From Tilletiaria anomala UBC 951 (taxonomy: Eukaryota > Basidiomycota > Exobasidiomycetes > Georgefischeriales > Tilletiariaceae), in the NCBI RefSeq assembly GCF_000711695.1, contig NW_013546907.1:1-55846 (forward strand): a stretch of DNA of 55,846 bases, in the 5' to 3' direction. Numbering within the stretch: position 1 is the stretch's first letter; each line of letters starts with the position of its first letter. The notes beneath the pieces are model-generated. The model searched no databases and was not told where the DNA came from. It saw only the letters and a program-made list of their open reading frames with translations. Shown piece by piece: positions 1 to 12,100 of the stretch. A program made the position numbers and the translations under genes.

Positions 1-1
1 T

Positions 2-490
2 ATCATCGACGAGGGCGACAAGCTTGTCGTGACGGCCGAGGTGCCAGGCATCAAGAAGGAAGATCTGCACATCAGCTTGGACGACAAGACGCGTAAGCTC
101 ACCATCTCCGGCGCCTTCAAGTCCTCGTATGATTCGTCTTCGATGGTCGCTGCACAAGAGCAGCAAGTGCAAAGTCAAGGTCAGCAGACCCCCGTCGCTG
201 ACTCTGCGTCATCGCAAATCAGTGGGGTCGCAAGCGCAACCACGCGGACCAGCGATCATCACGTCCAGATGCAGCAGTCGCATCAACCAGGGAAGGGCCC
301 CGTGTCCCGCCCACTCGTCAGCGAACGCACGTTCGGCTCCTTCTCGCGCTCCTGGGTGCTTCCGAAGTCGGTTCAGACGGACGAAGACGCGAACGTGAAG
401 GCTAGCTTCGAGAATGGCTTGCTCAGGCTGGAGCTCCCCAAGAAGGCAGTATCTGATAAGAAGGAGCCGCGCAGTATCCCCATTCTTTAA
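2..490 (+). CDS. Hsp20/alpha-crystallin small heat shock protein, 3' part
   Basis: ATP-independent holdase chaperone that binds unfolding proteins, usually as a large oligomer in the cytosol. The reading frame is already open at base 2 and runs to TAA at 488-490, so the N-terminal arm and the true start lie outside the window. What is seen: the DKLVVTAEVPG strand of the alpha-crystallin domain, LTISG, then a 60-residue Gln/Ser-rich insert, then the second half with SERTFGSFSRSWVLP, ASFENGLLRLELPK and a C-terminal Ile-Pro-Ile-Leu. The last four residues fit the I-x-I/V tail motif that docks subunits. The insert lies in the loop where fungal and plant family members vary most. The call rests on motifs on both sides of the insert in one unbroken frame. 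Confidence 0.92.
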   Translation: MIDEGDKLVVTAEVPGIKKEDLHISLDDKTRKLTISGAFKSSYDSSSMVAAQEQQVQSQGQQTPVADSASSQISGVASATTRTSDHHVQMQQSHQPGKGPVSRPLVSERTFGSFSRSWVLPKSVQTDEDANVKASFENGLLRLELPKKAVSDKKEPRSIPIL

Positions 491-1425
491 AGGCCGATCC
501 GTCAACTCAGCAGAGGCGATGAGAGAGATTGGTTTTGTAAGGAACGCATAGGATCTCGAAATTGATGTATACCTTGCAAGTAATAATGCAATTTGGATTG
601 TTCGATCGCACCGGGTTTGCTCCTGTTGTTACACCTGCTGAGAGACATCGTCTGCTTCCTCTGCTTCGTTTGTTTGGTGAGTAGCGACCATCGCGTACCC
701 GTCAGCACGGTGCGTTGCGCTGCGCAGTGCTTCCGTGCGACGCTGCAGGCGAGCGCGCAGGCCGTCACCCAGGCAAGACGATACGGCGAGCCAGGCGAGC
801 GCAGCTAGTAAGAAAAGGGAGATTGCTAGCAGTGCTAGCTTGAGTCCCCTGCTGAAAACCATCTCCTCGCGTTCAGCGAGTCCCGACCAGCTTTCGTGAG
901 CGGCTGTGCAGTGCCATGTCTCCGCGTTTCGTTCAGGTCGCCAGCTGCAACGGGCTAGGGCAATAAGCGACCGCATTTCATGACATCAGGCAACGCGAGA
1001 AAGATCGGATAGCTCGAAGCGATGGACTCACATCACTGGTGGTGAGCTCGCATCGAGGAGTATCACACGCTGGCAAAGACATGAGGAGTCGTCGATATAC
1101 ACGAGAGGGTGGCAAAGGGAAGTTCGAGTGGAGGGCACAACAGTGGCTGGCCGCTACGTAAAGCGTGCTTTTGGCAATCATTTGTTGATGGCATCTCACA
1201 CTATGTAAAACACAGAATCGATGCTTACATAAGCAATACTTATTACGTTATCATACAGCGAGCGGCCACATCGTCGCATCGCTGAGGCCACCATCAAGGC
1301 CCCATTTTACCAACTCGTGGCAGCCATGAGATGTCGCTTGACATGCCGACTTCCACTCGGAGGACGGCCTCTACTTCAAACTTCACCCAGGTATATAGAT
1401 GCTCTTGCCAGAAATTGCGAGCTTG
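491..1425. other. Intergenic, Hsp20 to MsrB
   Basis: This 935-base stretch holds the 3' flank of the Hsp20 gene and the upstream region of the MsrB gene. The only candidate gene is a weak minus-strand membrane ORF (see 629-862). I see no RNA gene or repeat in it. Confidence 0.5.
629..862 (-). CDS. Possible small single-pass membrane protein (weak)
   Basis: A 77-residue ORF starts at an ATG (860-862). Residues 5 to 30 form a strongly hydrophobic stretch (LALLAISLFLLAALAWLAV), followed by a basic patch (RARLQRR) and a polar tail. This would give one membrane span with the C-terminus on the cytosolic side. I recognise no family. It lies downstream of the Hsp20 gene on the other strand. Against it: it is short, has no supporting introns, and long ORFs arise by chance in GC-rich DNA. 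It could be a real small protein or noise. Confidence 0.2.
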   Translation of the reverse strand: MVFSRGLKLALLAISLFLLAALAWLAVSSCLGDGLRARLQRRTEALRSATHRADGYAMVATHQTNEAEEADDVSQQV

Positions 1426-2471
1426 ATGCTGAGAACCCAAATCCGCACGACTGGTGCCGCCCTTGCCAAATCCGTCCGCCTCCGCGTCTCGCCGCCACCA
1501 CCTTCGATTACCGCTGCTACAGCACCTGCGGGTCACGTCGTGCGCAGCAAAGCAGTTCCGGCGAGTCGTGCTTTTGCCACTACCGCCACGCTAGGTATCT
1601 CTTTTTCTGGGTTGTTTGATTCCAAGCCGTGAGTTCCTCGGTCTTTGCGCCAGCGTGTGCATCGCTGCGACAGAGGCTGACGCTGACGTTCAAGTAACTG
1701 CAACTCGTTCTGAATCGCTGCGTGCGGGCTTGCACCGTTGTATTCGCCCCCCTCTCTCCCCTTTCCGCCATCATCCTGTCTCAATCTGATCTATGGCTGC
1801 CAACCACTGACAATCTGCACGACGTCACCGGCAACCTTTCCGCACAAATGACTTTGTCTCCTTGACTCTCTAACCTGATCAGATCATCTGCTTTGCGCAA
1901 CACTGAAAACGATATCAGGAAGATGGGCGAAAAAGCAGTCAGAGTATACGCCAAGGGCAAGAGTGAGCCGGAATGGCGCGCTCATCTGAACCCGGAGCAG
2001 GTGAGCACATTCGCTACCCGCCTTCTGCATGACGCGTTGAATACCAAATACTGATTGGCTTCTCCCCGGCACCAGTTCCGCATCCTGCGTCAGAAAGGCA
2101 CCGAGATGGCGGGCACTGGCGAGTACGACCGGAACTATGAGGAGGGCATCTACACCTGTGCCGGATGCGACACGCCCCTTTACAAATCTGCCACCAAGTT
2201 CAAGTCCGGCTGCGGCTGGCCGGCATTCTTCGATGCGCTGCCAGGCGCGATCGACCGGCACGTCGACCGCTCCTTCGGCATGAAGCGCATCGAGATCACA
2301 TGCACCGCTTGCGGTGGTCACCTGGGGCATGTGTTTGAGGGAGAGGGTTACAATACGCCCACGGACGAACGGCATTGTGTCAACAGCGTTAGTTTGAAGT
2401 TCACACCCGGAGACGACAAGAAATTCGAGGCGCAGAAGGGCGCAACAGAGGGTCAGGCCGAGAAACTCTGA
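1426..2471 (+). CDS. Peptide-methionine (R)-S-oxide reductase MsrB, probably mitochondrial
   Basis: Reduces the R epimer of methionine sulfoxide in proteins, repairing oxidative damage. Exons read as 1426-1628, 1919-2000 and 2076-2471, giving 226 residues. Exon 1 encodes a basic, Ser/Ala-rich presequence (MLRTQIRTTGAAL, later SRAFATTA) typical of mitochondrial import, and joins exon 2 in frame. The catalytic domain, numbered from the internal Met at 1923, has the zinc pairs C54/C57 and C102/C105, the GCGWP turn, GGHLGHVF and the catalytic Cys127 in RHCVNS. An alternative acceptor at 1882 is also in frame and would add 12 residues. A transcript starting at the internal ATG would give a 157-residue cytosolic form. 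An ATG at 1399 is in frame too, but the Met at 1426 makes the better presequence. Confidence 0.9.
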
Positions 2472-2737
2472 TCCGTTCTCTGGCCGTCGATTACGTAGAC
2501 CACGGCGTATTATTCTGTATTCAAATGCACCTAGTTCCAGTTCCAGTTCGCTTTCGCTATTAATTTGGTCTTCTGTACGGTGTATGTTTCTCATCGCCTG
2601 GCTGCGCATTCGTGGCCGCAGGCTACATCACCTTCCCTCGAAATGATCAACCCCGGTCACGCAGTATTCCTGTGTTTATGAAAGTGTAGCGCCATCAGCG
2701 TTCCGCTGAAGTAGCAATCCAGTGCAAGCAAAGCGGC

Positions 2738-5127
2738 TTAAACGCACCTCAGACGCCATTCATGTACCGACGCGCGTGCCTCTAGGTCGAGCGCCGCAGT
2801 CAGGTACTCATGCACCGGCTGCAAGACCTGCACATCGATTCCGGGTGGTAAACGAACCATGATCTGCCGGCAGTCGCGATGCAGTTTGCGAACCACGATG
2901 GCCAGCTCGCGAAGTGTGATGACTTCGTTGATGTACGCTTCGCGAAAGCTGATCACAATATAAATGAACAGATACGTCATCAGGGAGCTAGATCCCAGGA
3001 AGCCGCCCTACTGCGGCACCAGGAGTGCAAGACTTACAATTCTCTCCAAGCAGCACGCTCCACATCTGTCGTCACTTGCGCATAGTTGGGATCGCCAAGC
3101 CTGGCAGCCTGTACGTCGAATCGGCGTATCGCCTCCTGCCATTCCTCTTCGTGCCGCCTGACTGCATCTGTGCATGCGTAGTAATTGCTGAGCAAGTGGC
3201 GGATCTCGTTCATTTGGTAGGCGCTGATCTGCACAGGTGTTTGAGTATCACTACCACCGCCTGTGCGAGCGATGACGCTCGGCACAGAACTGCTAGCCAT
3301 GGGAACGCTGCCCATGCTATTGCGAGGGAGGGACCGGGGGCTCGGATCGCCAGAGTTACCAGGTCCCTGAATGCCGCGCGTCCCATCGTCCACGGTTCCT
3401 CGCAGGTGCTGCTGGTGATGGCCGTGGTGCGCAGGACCGAGGCTTCCTTGGTGAGCAGAAACGGCCAATCCGGATGCGGTCTGCTCGCTCACCCTCTGCA
3501 CGAATAAAGGGTCCCAGATGTCTGTTGTGATGCTCCGTGCCGGACTAGAAGAGCATATACCAATGTTACGGTTGGTCGGGTGATCAGGAGCCCCGTCGAC
3601 CGCGTACAATGAGCGAGGTCGACCTGGAACCTCAGCACAAGTGGTAACATGCCCCGCAAAAGCTGGCTGGGCAAGGGAGGAAGTGCTGGAGCTCACGTTG
3701 TGGGTTGACTGCATCGTATTGTCTGGATCTGTTTGCAAGGTTGGTCCCTCTGTCTGTCGTTCGAGCGCGGCGTAAGTTACCATTCGGCCCGCCTGAGGTT
3801 GAGCAAATTTCCCGTGTTGCTGAGACTGTTGCTGCTGCTGTACTTCATAAGCTTGTGTCTGGCCCATTACCTGTCGCGCCTGGATCAGCGGATTGGCGGG
3901 TGACGCAGCCTGACCATAAGCAAAGTCGCTCTGTGGCACCGTTGATTCACGCACATGTCGTCCAAATCCGGTGGTGCTTGGAGCGCTCAAGTTCGATGCG
4001 GACGACGCAAGCGCAGCGCCCGCAGCAGATGAAAATGCAGAGGCGCCTGCTGTAGGTGCCGCTGACGTTCTGCTTCGTGCTTGATCTCCAGCCGGAGACA
4101 CTGACTTTCGGTAAGCAGGGATATATCTTTCTCCTTCAGTCGGCGCTCCAAAAGGTTGCGCCCTGTGTGGCTGAGTGTGCAACAGGACGGGTGCCAGTGG
4201 TCCTGGCGCCGCGCGGACGAGGCCTGAAGATCGTGCCGACGGCTGGTTGGCAGATTGAGAGCGACGAGCATTCTTCGGCGCAGCGGCAGTCCTGGCGGTG
4301 TTTTTGGCACGTTTTGCTGTGCGCGACGATGTTGGCGACTTGGCTGATGCCACCACTTTTGCAGGAAGGAGCTCATCTGCATTAGATTCGATGCCTGCAG
4401 GAGCTTCCAAAGACTCGCCATCGAAGACTGTAATCTTTTGAGCTAATTTCCTCTTCCGTGACCTTTTCAGCTGTGAATTGGGCGTTGCAGGCGCTTTGCA
4501 ACCATCTGCAACCGCCGTCCCTGCCTTCTTACCTCTGACAGGCGCTTTGTCCTCATGCAGGCAACTTTCTGTGTTGCCGCCTGTGGATGGCCGCAACACT
4601 TTCTCGCGGCCTGTCGAGGCATCTACGGCTGATCCGTCCTCCATGCACTGCAATGGGCGGTTCACATAGGCCAAAGAAGATGAAAGCTTCATTGCATCCG
4701 TACCTGCCGGTGCTTCAGCACTCTGTGACGGCCGCAATGAAGGGTCAGGTGAGGCATGAGGAGTTGACCGATGCGGAATAGTCGACAGAGAAGGTTGGGG
4801 TGATTTGTCGCGCTGTTGTATCCACGTGCTGATGTCCAAGATCGACGTCACCGATGGGAGAGAAGGGATGCTGGTCGATGCTGACGATGATGAGTGTGAA
4901 AATGAATGCGAAGAGGAGAGCGCAATGCTCGTTGGTGCGCTTGAGCCTGAAGTGTCAAACACGAATGGGCGTTTCAAAGGCGCTCGCATTTGGTTTTGCT
5001 CTTCAAGATGCTGTCCGTCCTGCGCCCTTTCAGCTCCAATGAGTGCGTCGAGAGTATGGCCATCTGTTGCTGCTGCAGCATGGTCGCTGCTGCAAACTTG
5101 CTCTGCTTTGCCGTCTGTGTCGTTCAT
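2738..5127 (-). CDS. Uncharacterised low-complexity protein with conserved-looking C-terminus
   Basis: Not recognised. Exon 1 is 5127-3038 and exon 2 is 2948-2738, joined in frame through a GTAAGT donor and an ATCAG acceptor, giving about 766 residues. The N-terminal 85% is Ser/Ala/Gln-rich and probably disordered. It has basic clusters such as LKRSRKRKLAQK and RTAKRAKN that could be nuclear signals, and a polyglutamine run. The C-terminal 125 residues, from QMNEIRHLLSNYYACTDAV onward, look folded and helical, with Arg/Glu-rich amphipathic stretches continuing across the intron into AYINEVITLRELAIVVRK. This part is the best candidate for a conserved domain. No catalytic motif is visible. Its 3' end faces MsrB, 266 bases away. 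A nuclear role is inference only. Confidence 0.75.
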
Positions 5128-6685
5128 CTGGAAGAGGGGTTAGCCTTACGCAAGCTCGCATCGGATCGGCTGCCAAGCAATGCGGCTCGAGGGATCGAAT
5201 AACTTGGCACGCTGGCAAGGAGTCAAAGGCGATGTGAAGGGCTTCACTCATGTGTTCGGTAGGTTGTCAGAACGAAGGAAAGGTTCACGCTATATACGAT
5301 ACATCAGGAGCGGCGGCGGCAGGGTGGAGATGGTCAGGCTCCCGCCACCGCCGTTGTGTTGCAACGGCCACTGCGGGGAATGTTCGGTCCATGCAATCAA
5401 CAGTTCATATGGATCGCTCGCTCGGACTTGATCGATGTGTCTGCTGGAACTTGGAGCGGGTCAGCTGGCGGATATGGTACCACCTGGCTGAATGTGTTGC
5501 AGCAATCGCAACCTACAAGGTGCTGGTCAGTCTTGCTGTCCAAGCAACCCATGCGTCCACACGAAATGGCGCGAGCCAAGCGGGGTGAGGTAGCAGAGTG
5601 AAGTAGGACTGAAATGTGCAGCTTGCTCATCGCGTCGCGTCGCGTTGTGGGTGCGACGATCGGCCCTGCGCGTGGGCCTTCTTGGTCAGCACATGTACTT
5701 GGCATAATTGCTTGCTTCCAAAGCAAGTTCAGCCCATCCCTTCCAGCCGTCCTCGAACAGTGTAAGGGACATGCTAGCAGATATTCACCGCTTCCTCCCC
5801 GGCTTCGCTCGGACAGCCGCTTCGTTGTAGAAGCATTTCGTGTAGATTAACAGCCGTATTCATCTTTATCATGGATACCCTGATTGGTCATCTGAATTTA
5901 TCAGAGGGCATCTGAAGCCTGGATGAGTGTGAGCAGGCCATATGTGGAACGATGGAAAGGCGAAGTGAAGTGAGCGGACACGTGCACCAAGATGAGAGCC
6001 GCTTCCAGAGCACATAAGTGGACGGTGGTCGGTCGCATTCCGAACCCGTCCCTCGGTCCCGCCATGGACATTCTGTGATCAAGTGCCTTGCCACCCGGAG
6101 ATGAGCGATGAGAGATGAATCTTGCATGCGAGAGCTTATGCACAAGATGAGACAATGACAGGACCTTCCCTCCTTTCGAGGATTTGACTTCGAAGGTGCA
6201 GACTTACCATCAATGTCTTAATCGTTGAACAGTTCTTAGCACATGGTGAGAGTCGGTGTTGTGTTGGACAGGTCTCTCGGCCGAGAGAAACTTGCCTCGG
6301 AATGACGGAACTCGGAACCTGTGTAAGCTTGCAACCACCGCTTGTTGGAAAAATTTGGTCCGGAGCGGAGAGCTGTGATCAAGCAACCAGTTCAGCCTGT
6401 ACAGGTCCATGATCCTCTCCTCTACCTGACAACCAACCCGATCCTGCTCCTACAGAAGCCTGGTCTGCGCACTCCGTTGTCATCAGGCAGGTTTCTTGAA
6501 TTGAAGAAGACAAACTCTTTCCTTCAGTGGTTGAGTTGCACCTTGTCGCTTTGCACCGGTCTGAAGTAGACAGGTCCCGCAAGGTCAATTGCAACCCCTG
6601 CCATCTCTTGACTTCACTCGCAAAGCGCACTCCTTCGGCCCTAACACCGGCAAATAAGAAACTTCACGGGGCGATAACAGCCAAC
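5128..6685. other. Intergenic, divergent upstream region before NOG1
   Basis: This 1.56 kb stretch separates the start of the minus-strand low-complexity protein from the NOG1 start. ORFs here are short, overlap on both strands and have no recognisable motif. I see no RNA gene or repeat. It probably holds both promoters and 5' leaders. Confidence 0.5.
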
Positions 6686-8958
6686 ATGGCGACCTTCAAG
6701 GCATCCATCGCGCCGGTGCCGTCGGCTAACGACTTTCTCGATATCGTCCTCTCCAAGACGCAGCGCAAAACCCCGACAGTCGTTCATCCAGGATGGAAGA
6801 TCACGCGTATTCGCAGCTTTTACATGCGCAAAGTCATGTTCACGAAAGATGCCTTCACCGAAAAGCTCGCTGCCATCTTGCAGGAGTTTCCGATCCTCGA
6901 AGTGAGTTGATTGCAGCATGTCGTCCTCGAACGGTATCATATCTAACAAGACTTGCCTCTCAATTCTCAGAACCTACATCCTTTCATCTCTTCTCTGATG
7001 AAGTGAGTACCATATTGGACATGACTCTGTCTTATACGTGCGTGCTGACACATGTTTGAACATCCTGCAGTGTGCTCTATGACAAGAACCACTACAAGCT
7101 GGCGCTCGGCCAGCTCAACACGGCAAAGCATCTGATCGAGCAGGTGGCGAAAGATTACTGCCGCCTGCTCAAATTCGGCGACAGCCTGTACCGTTGCAAG
7201 CAGCTGAAGCGCGCCGCCATGGGCCGTATGGCGACCATCATGCGTCGTCAGAAGGACTCGTTGGCCTACCTCGAGCAGGTCCGGCAGCACATCTCGCGTC
7301 TGCCCTCGATCGACCCTTCCACGCGCACACTGCTCATCTGCGGATACCCCAACGTCGGCAAGTCCTCGTTCATCAACAAGGTCACCCGTGCCGATGTCGA
7401 CGTCCAGCCGTATGCGTTCACGACTAAATCGCTCTTCGTTGGCCACATGGACTACAAATACCTCCGTTGGCAGGTGATCGACACGCCAGGTATCCTCGAC
7501 CACCCGCTGGAGGAGATGAACACAATCGAGATGCAGTCCATCACCGCTCTGGCCCATCTGCGCAGTGCTGTCCTCTACTTCATGGACCTAAGCGAACAAT
7601 GCGGATATACTGTCGAGGCACAGGTTCAGCTGTTCAACTCGATCAAGCCGCTGTTCAACAACAAGCCGACGTTCCTGATCATCAACAAGATCGACGTCCT
7701 GAGGCTGTCCGACCTCGAAGACGAACGTGCCAAGCTGATCAAGAGCATCGTGGAAGAAAGTAAGGGCAGCGTCATCCTGCGCGAGATTTCGACTTTCACA
7801 GAGGAAGGCATCATGGACGCTAGGAATGCGGCCTGTGATGCTCTGCTTGAGATGCGTGTTGATGCCAAAGTCAAGGGCCACAAGGCGGAGCAGACCAATG
7901 TGCTCAACAGGATCCATGTGGCGAAGCCCAAGGCGCGCGACGAGGTCGAGCGCAAGCCGTTTATCCCCGAAGTCTTGCTCAATGCGCAGCAGACTGCCCA
8001 GGCACAAGGGGAAGATGCTGCCAATGCGATCCGCAAGAAGTACAACAAGGATGATCCCGAGCGGCGCAAGACCGAGCGGGATTTGCAAGAGGAGAATGGA
8101 GGTGCAGGCGTCTTCTCGATTGACATGAAGAAGCGGTACCTTCTCGAGAACGATGACTGGAAGTATGATGTGATTCCGGAGATTTCCAATGGAAAGAACA
8201 TCGCCGACTTTGTCGACCCGGACATTCTGAAGCGTCTCGAGGAACTGGAGAAAGAGGAGGAGAAGCTCGAGGCCGAAGGATTCTACGACGAGTCTGAAGA
8301 AGAAATCGTCGACGAGGAGGAAGAGGAGGTGCGTGCTGCGGCGCAAGCCATCCGCGACAGACAGGCCGCCGCAAAGCTTGCGAGCCAGAACAAGAAGAAG
8401 ACTGTCAAAGCGCGTTCGACCGTTCCGCGCAAGTTGCAGAACCGTACGCTGGGCGACATGAGCGCCAAGTTGCGCGAACTCGGCATCGACCCGAGCAGCG
8501 TTGAGGCGCGCGCAGCGATCCTGGCCAAAGCGAAGGGCATCATCGGCGGGAAACGCAAGCGCACCGGCGAGGAGGAAGATGCTGAGATGGAGGATGCGGA
8601 CGAGCAGGCCTGGGTCGATGAAGACGACGGCGAGGGCGCTATGGACGTCGACAACGAAACCGCCAAGCCGCGAAAAGCGCGCAAGAGCAACAGCAACCAG
8701 CGTGTCGCTTCCGGCTCCACGTCGTCGCGCGCGACAGCGGTCAGTGCCGCGACCAAGCGTCTGCCGCGCAGCAATCGCGCGACGGCGGGCATGCGCGACG
8801 CGAAGCAGAGTGAGAAGGCGGTCAAGTTACATGACCTCAGCATCCGCGAGCGCAACATGCACGCCAAGGCCGGAGAAAGCGATCGCCACATTCGGGAAGT
8901 CAAGCCGAAATGGCTCTTCGCGGGCAAGAGAGGCATGGGGACGTCTCGCAGTCGTTGA
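6686..8958 (+). CDS. NOG1: Nucleolar GTP-binding protein 1 (60S ribosome biogenesis GTPase)
   Basis: Nog1 binds pre-60S particles in the nucleolus and is needed for large-subunit maturation. Exons are 6686-6901, 6971-7002 (32 bases) and 7071-8958, giving 711 residues against about 650 in yeast. The N-terminal NOG1 domain reads [23 protein letters not shown] and continues over both introns through [20 protein letters not shown]. The G domain has [10 protein letters not shown] near residue 173, DTPG near 220 and NKID near 288. The C-terminal third is rich in charged residues ([13 protein letters not shown], acidic stretches, then basic patches) and ends in [13 protein letters not shown], a typical Nog1 ending. 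The ATG at 6686 gives the known N-terminus. It converges on RRN3, leaving 207 bases between stops. Confidence 0.97.
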
Positions 8959-9165
8959 TGGTTGCGTCCATTATTTGTCGGTTCGGTTCAGCACTTCAAC
9001 TTGGGTCCAGCTATCGCATTGTATAACAGACTTCACCATCTTGTGCATATCACGGCGATTTTTTGTTGCTCTATACGTTCAATGAGGCTTGTCTACATTC
9101 ACCGAAAGCTGAATGCGTTGAAATACAGATGTAGAATGCACAGATATGTAGAGGCTGGGGTCGCC

Positions 9166-12100
9166 TCAATGCTTAAATGGGCTGATGCTCATAGCCTCGA
9201 AGCTTTGAGCAACAGAGCTCTGCGCCTCGCTTTCGCTGCCTGTCGCCGCCGAAGAGAAGGAAGTGGACATCTTGCTTGTGATCTTGGTCTTGGTCTTGCC
9301 CTTTCCTTTACTCTTCTTGGGTGACCTTGGCCGCCCATTGGGCACAGCCAGGGCTCCACTTCCGCTTGCGCATATGCGATATGTGCTGTGCTCCTCGTCT
9401 TCCTCCGCATCGTCGTCATCCATGGTCTGCTCATTGTCCTCCGAAGAGTCTTCTTCATCGTCCTCACTTTCGTCATCAGGCGCGACTTCGCTCCATTCCC
9501 GGTACAGAGAGTCGACGTAGGGCGCTGATAGCAGTAAGCGATACGGATCGAAGGGGAAGAAGGAATCGACTAGGCTGACTTGGCTGTCTGCCACCTGCTG
9601 GCGACCCTGTTGATGCTTCGGGCTATCATGCCGAGTCTCTCGTTGGGTATTCGGTCGATCAGCCGTAGGCGTCCCCACTCGCTCTGCGCCGTCTCGCATG
9701 AACGTATTGACCACATCTTCGTTTTTGGCGCTGCGCTTGTTGGCCTCGATAATCGAAAAGCAGTAGAAGAACCCGGCGTGCTGCGCAACGTGCGCGAATT
9801 GATGGACGATCGCAGGCGAACAGTACCGCAGAGGGTTGAGACAGCTCGTGATTGCGCGGACGAGTACGGAGAGAGCATCGACCCAGCTTCCCCCCGCAAG
9901 GCCTGGGATTGGCACACCAGGCCCAACTGGCACGGAAACGTCCGAGTCGCCTGCCGCACTCTTGCTGTCGGACGAGAACGAGAAAGCCGGGGATACACCA
10001 AAAGCGCTGCCATTGCATTCCCCGCCGCCTTGACTGGTGCTGAGACAAGTGGCACCTCCGTTGCTCATGTCTCGCTTCGCTGCACTGGCTGTCAAGTCGC
10101 GCCATCGGAAACAAAAGATGTAGAAGGTCGCCTGCGCGACTGAGTAGAAGACGGTGTGCGGATCGGTTCCGGGAGGCGCTGCGGCGATGCTTGTACCTGG
10201 AGTGGCGTACGCCTCGAGGTGACCTTCAAGAAAAGCGCACAGGTTTTCCACGACGTCACGACAAATGTCACCATCGATAAATTTGGCTCGGCTGACGAGG
10301 GAGGCAATATAGCTCGCTGCAGCGACACGGATGATGGGCGGCTCGTCCCCTGCTCCTCCGCTGCCGCCATTGACGGCACTGGTGTTCATGTCAACGCTGC
10401 CGTACAGAGCCTTGGAAAGCAGGGCACCGAGGAAGAAGTCTGCGTACTCAGGGTCGAGCGAGCTAAACCAGAAGAGCAGGAACTGCACATGGCGCGATTT
10501 AAAAGTGGGCAGGACCGAGCGAGCGAAGATGGAGAGCAAAGAGGCGAAGAGGCTCTGTCGCGCTTGCACAGCAGCACTCTCAGATCGCATGTCTCTGTAC
10601 AGCGCTCGATCTGCACTTGTGCCTCCTTGAGTCGTACCACGTAGAGGAGCACTCTCGAGAATCGGCTCGGGTGGGGATGGTGTCCGTTTGCCGAAAGCCG
10701 AGGTGTAATGGCTACTGCCGATTGAATGGTTGCTGGCCGTACTGATGCTGTAATGCTGTGCTTGCTGTTGATAGTGTATATGTAGTCCATTCAGATGATC
10801 AAATGCTGTCTTCATGATACTGTCTAGGTGTTGGACGAGACTGCGAATGTGCACCATGGAGCGTACTTGCTCTGAATCGTTCCCCATGACATCTTCGTCA
10901 GAGAGAATGGAGAATCCATCCGAGTCATCTCCTCCGTCACCACCGGCGAGCAAGGCCTCGTCGTCGCTGATGGAACCGGCATCTGAGTTGTCATCGTCTT
11001 CATCATCCTCATCGTCGATTCGCCGGTCAAACGGATCGAGCTGTTCCTCTCGAAAGCCATCAGCGCCCTGCTCATCCTCCAGCTCATCCAACTCGACTTG
11101 GATCTCAACGTCGATCTGCAGCGCCCGGCCGATTACCATGGTAAGCACGCCTTCCGACAGCTCTTGGCAGTACTCGCAGACTTTGAGTGCGTTGCGAATG
11201 AAGACAAGCTGCGCCGTGCGCGTATCTCGTTTCGGCGGGAAGTGGCGCGTGAGCAGCGAGCCGAGTTGGGAGGGCAATGTTGGGACCAGTACAATCAGCT
11301 GCCGGATTAAACGATGGATACGTGCGTAGATCTGTCGCCTTGTTGGCGCGCTGGCGGTAGCCGCCTGCGAGGAATGCTCAAGAGGGTCGGAGGAGAAGCC
11401 GGCAAATGCGAGCGCCCGCCAGTCGGAGCGAAAGGAAAGGCTCTTGACTGCTCGCTCGAGCAACGGGGCGATCCACTCGCCTCGCGCGCTGACAAGCGCA
11501 CAGACAAAGCGGACCCATACAGTAGCGAAACTTTCGTTCATCGTCGTCCAGGGCAACAGGAGGATGTTCTCAACAAGGGCTGTGTGACTGGTGTCAAGCT
11601 TCGAGACGTGGGAGGAGAGCGCTGTGAGCCATGATTGCAGCGTCGATGGCGATGCGATGCTTCGACCTGCTGCTGCCGCTGCAACGCCTGCATTGTTCGT
11701 TGGCATCTGAAAAGCTGATACAAGCTCGTAGTACTGCGTCGGACTACCCTGGCGGTTCCAGCACAAAAGAAACGTTAGACCCTGCATGAAAGACTGAGCC
11801 TGGTCTTGTGGCGACTCACAGCTGCTTTCTGCGCTAAAGCGTTTGTCACGAAAGACATGTACATTCCTTGCTTCAGGCTCTCTGCACCGGTGACCCATGA
11901 CACAGAAGCGGCAGCAAATTCTCCAGACGTAACGCCGCCTGTATTCCCCGTGCTTGCTCCTGCAGCGCTACTCATTACTTTCGCACTGTCTGCTCCACTG
12001 CGCCTCTTGGAAGGGAATGACGAGGGTTGCGAGCTAGGCGGCAAGCCTGATATCCCACTGTCGCTGTCCGATGTGCGATTGGTCAGAATGGACATCGGCA

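Noticed and set aside
1884-2609. 241-residue minus-strand ORF over MsrB
   Set aside because: It lies antisense to the MsrB exons and an intron, has no motif, and arises from GC-rich codon bias.
7588-8346. Long minus-strand ORFs over NOG1
   Set aside because: They mirror the charged, codon-biased NOG1 exon; Leu/Phe-rich text is the antisense of Lys/Glu codons.
10814-11329. 171-residue Ser-rich plus-strand ORF over RRN3
   Set aside because: The Ser runs are the antisense of the acidic Asp/Glu linkers of RRN3.
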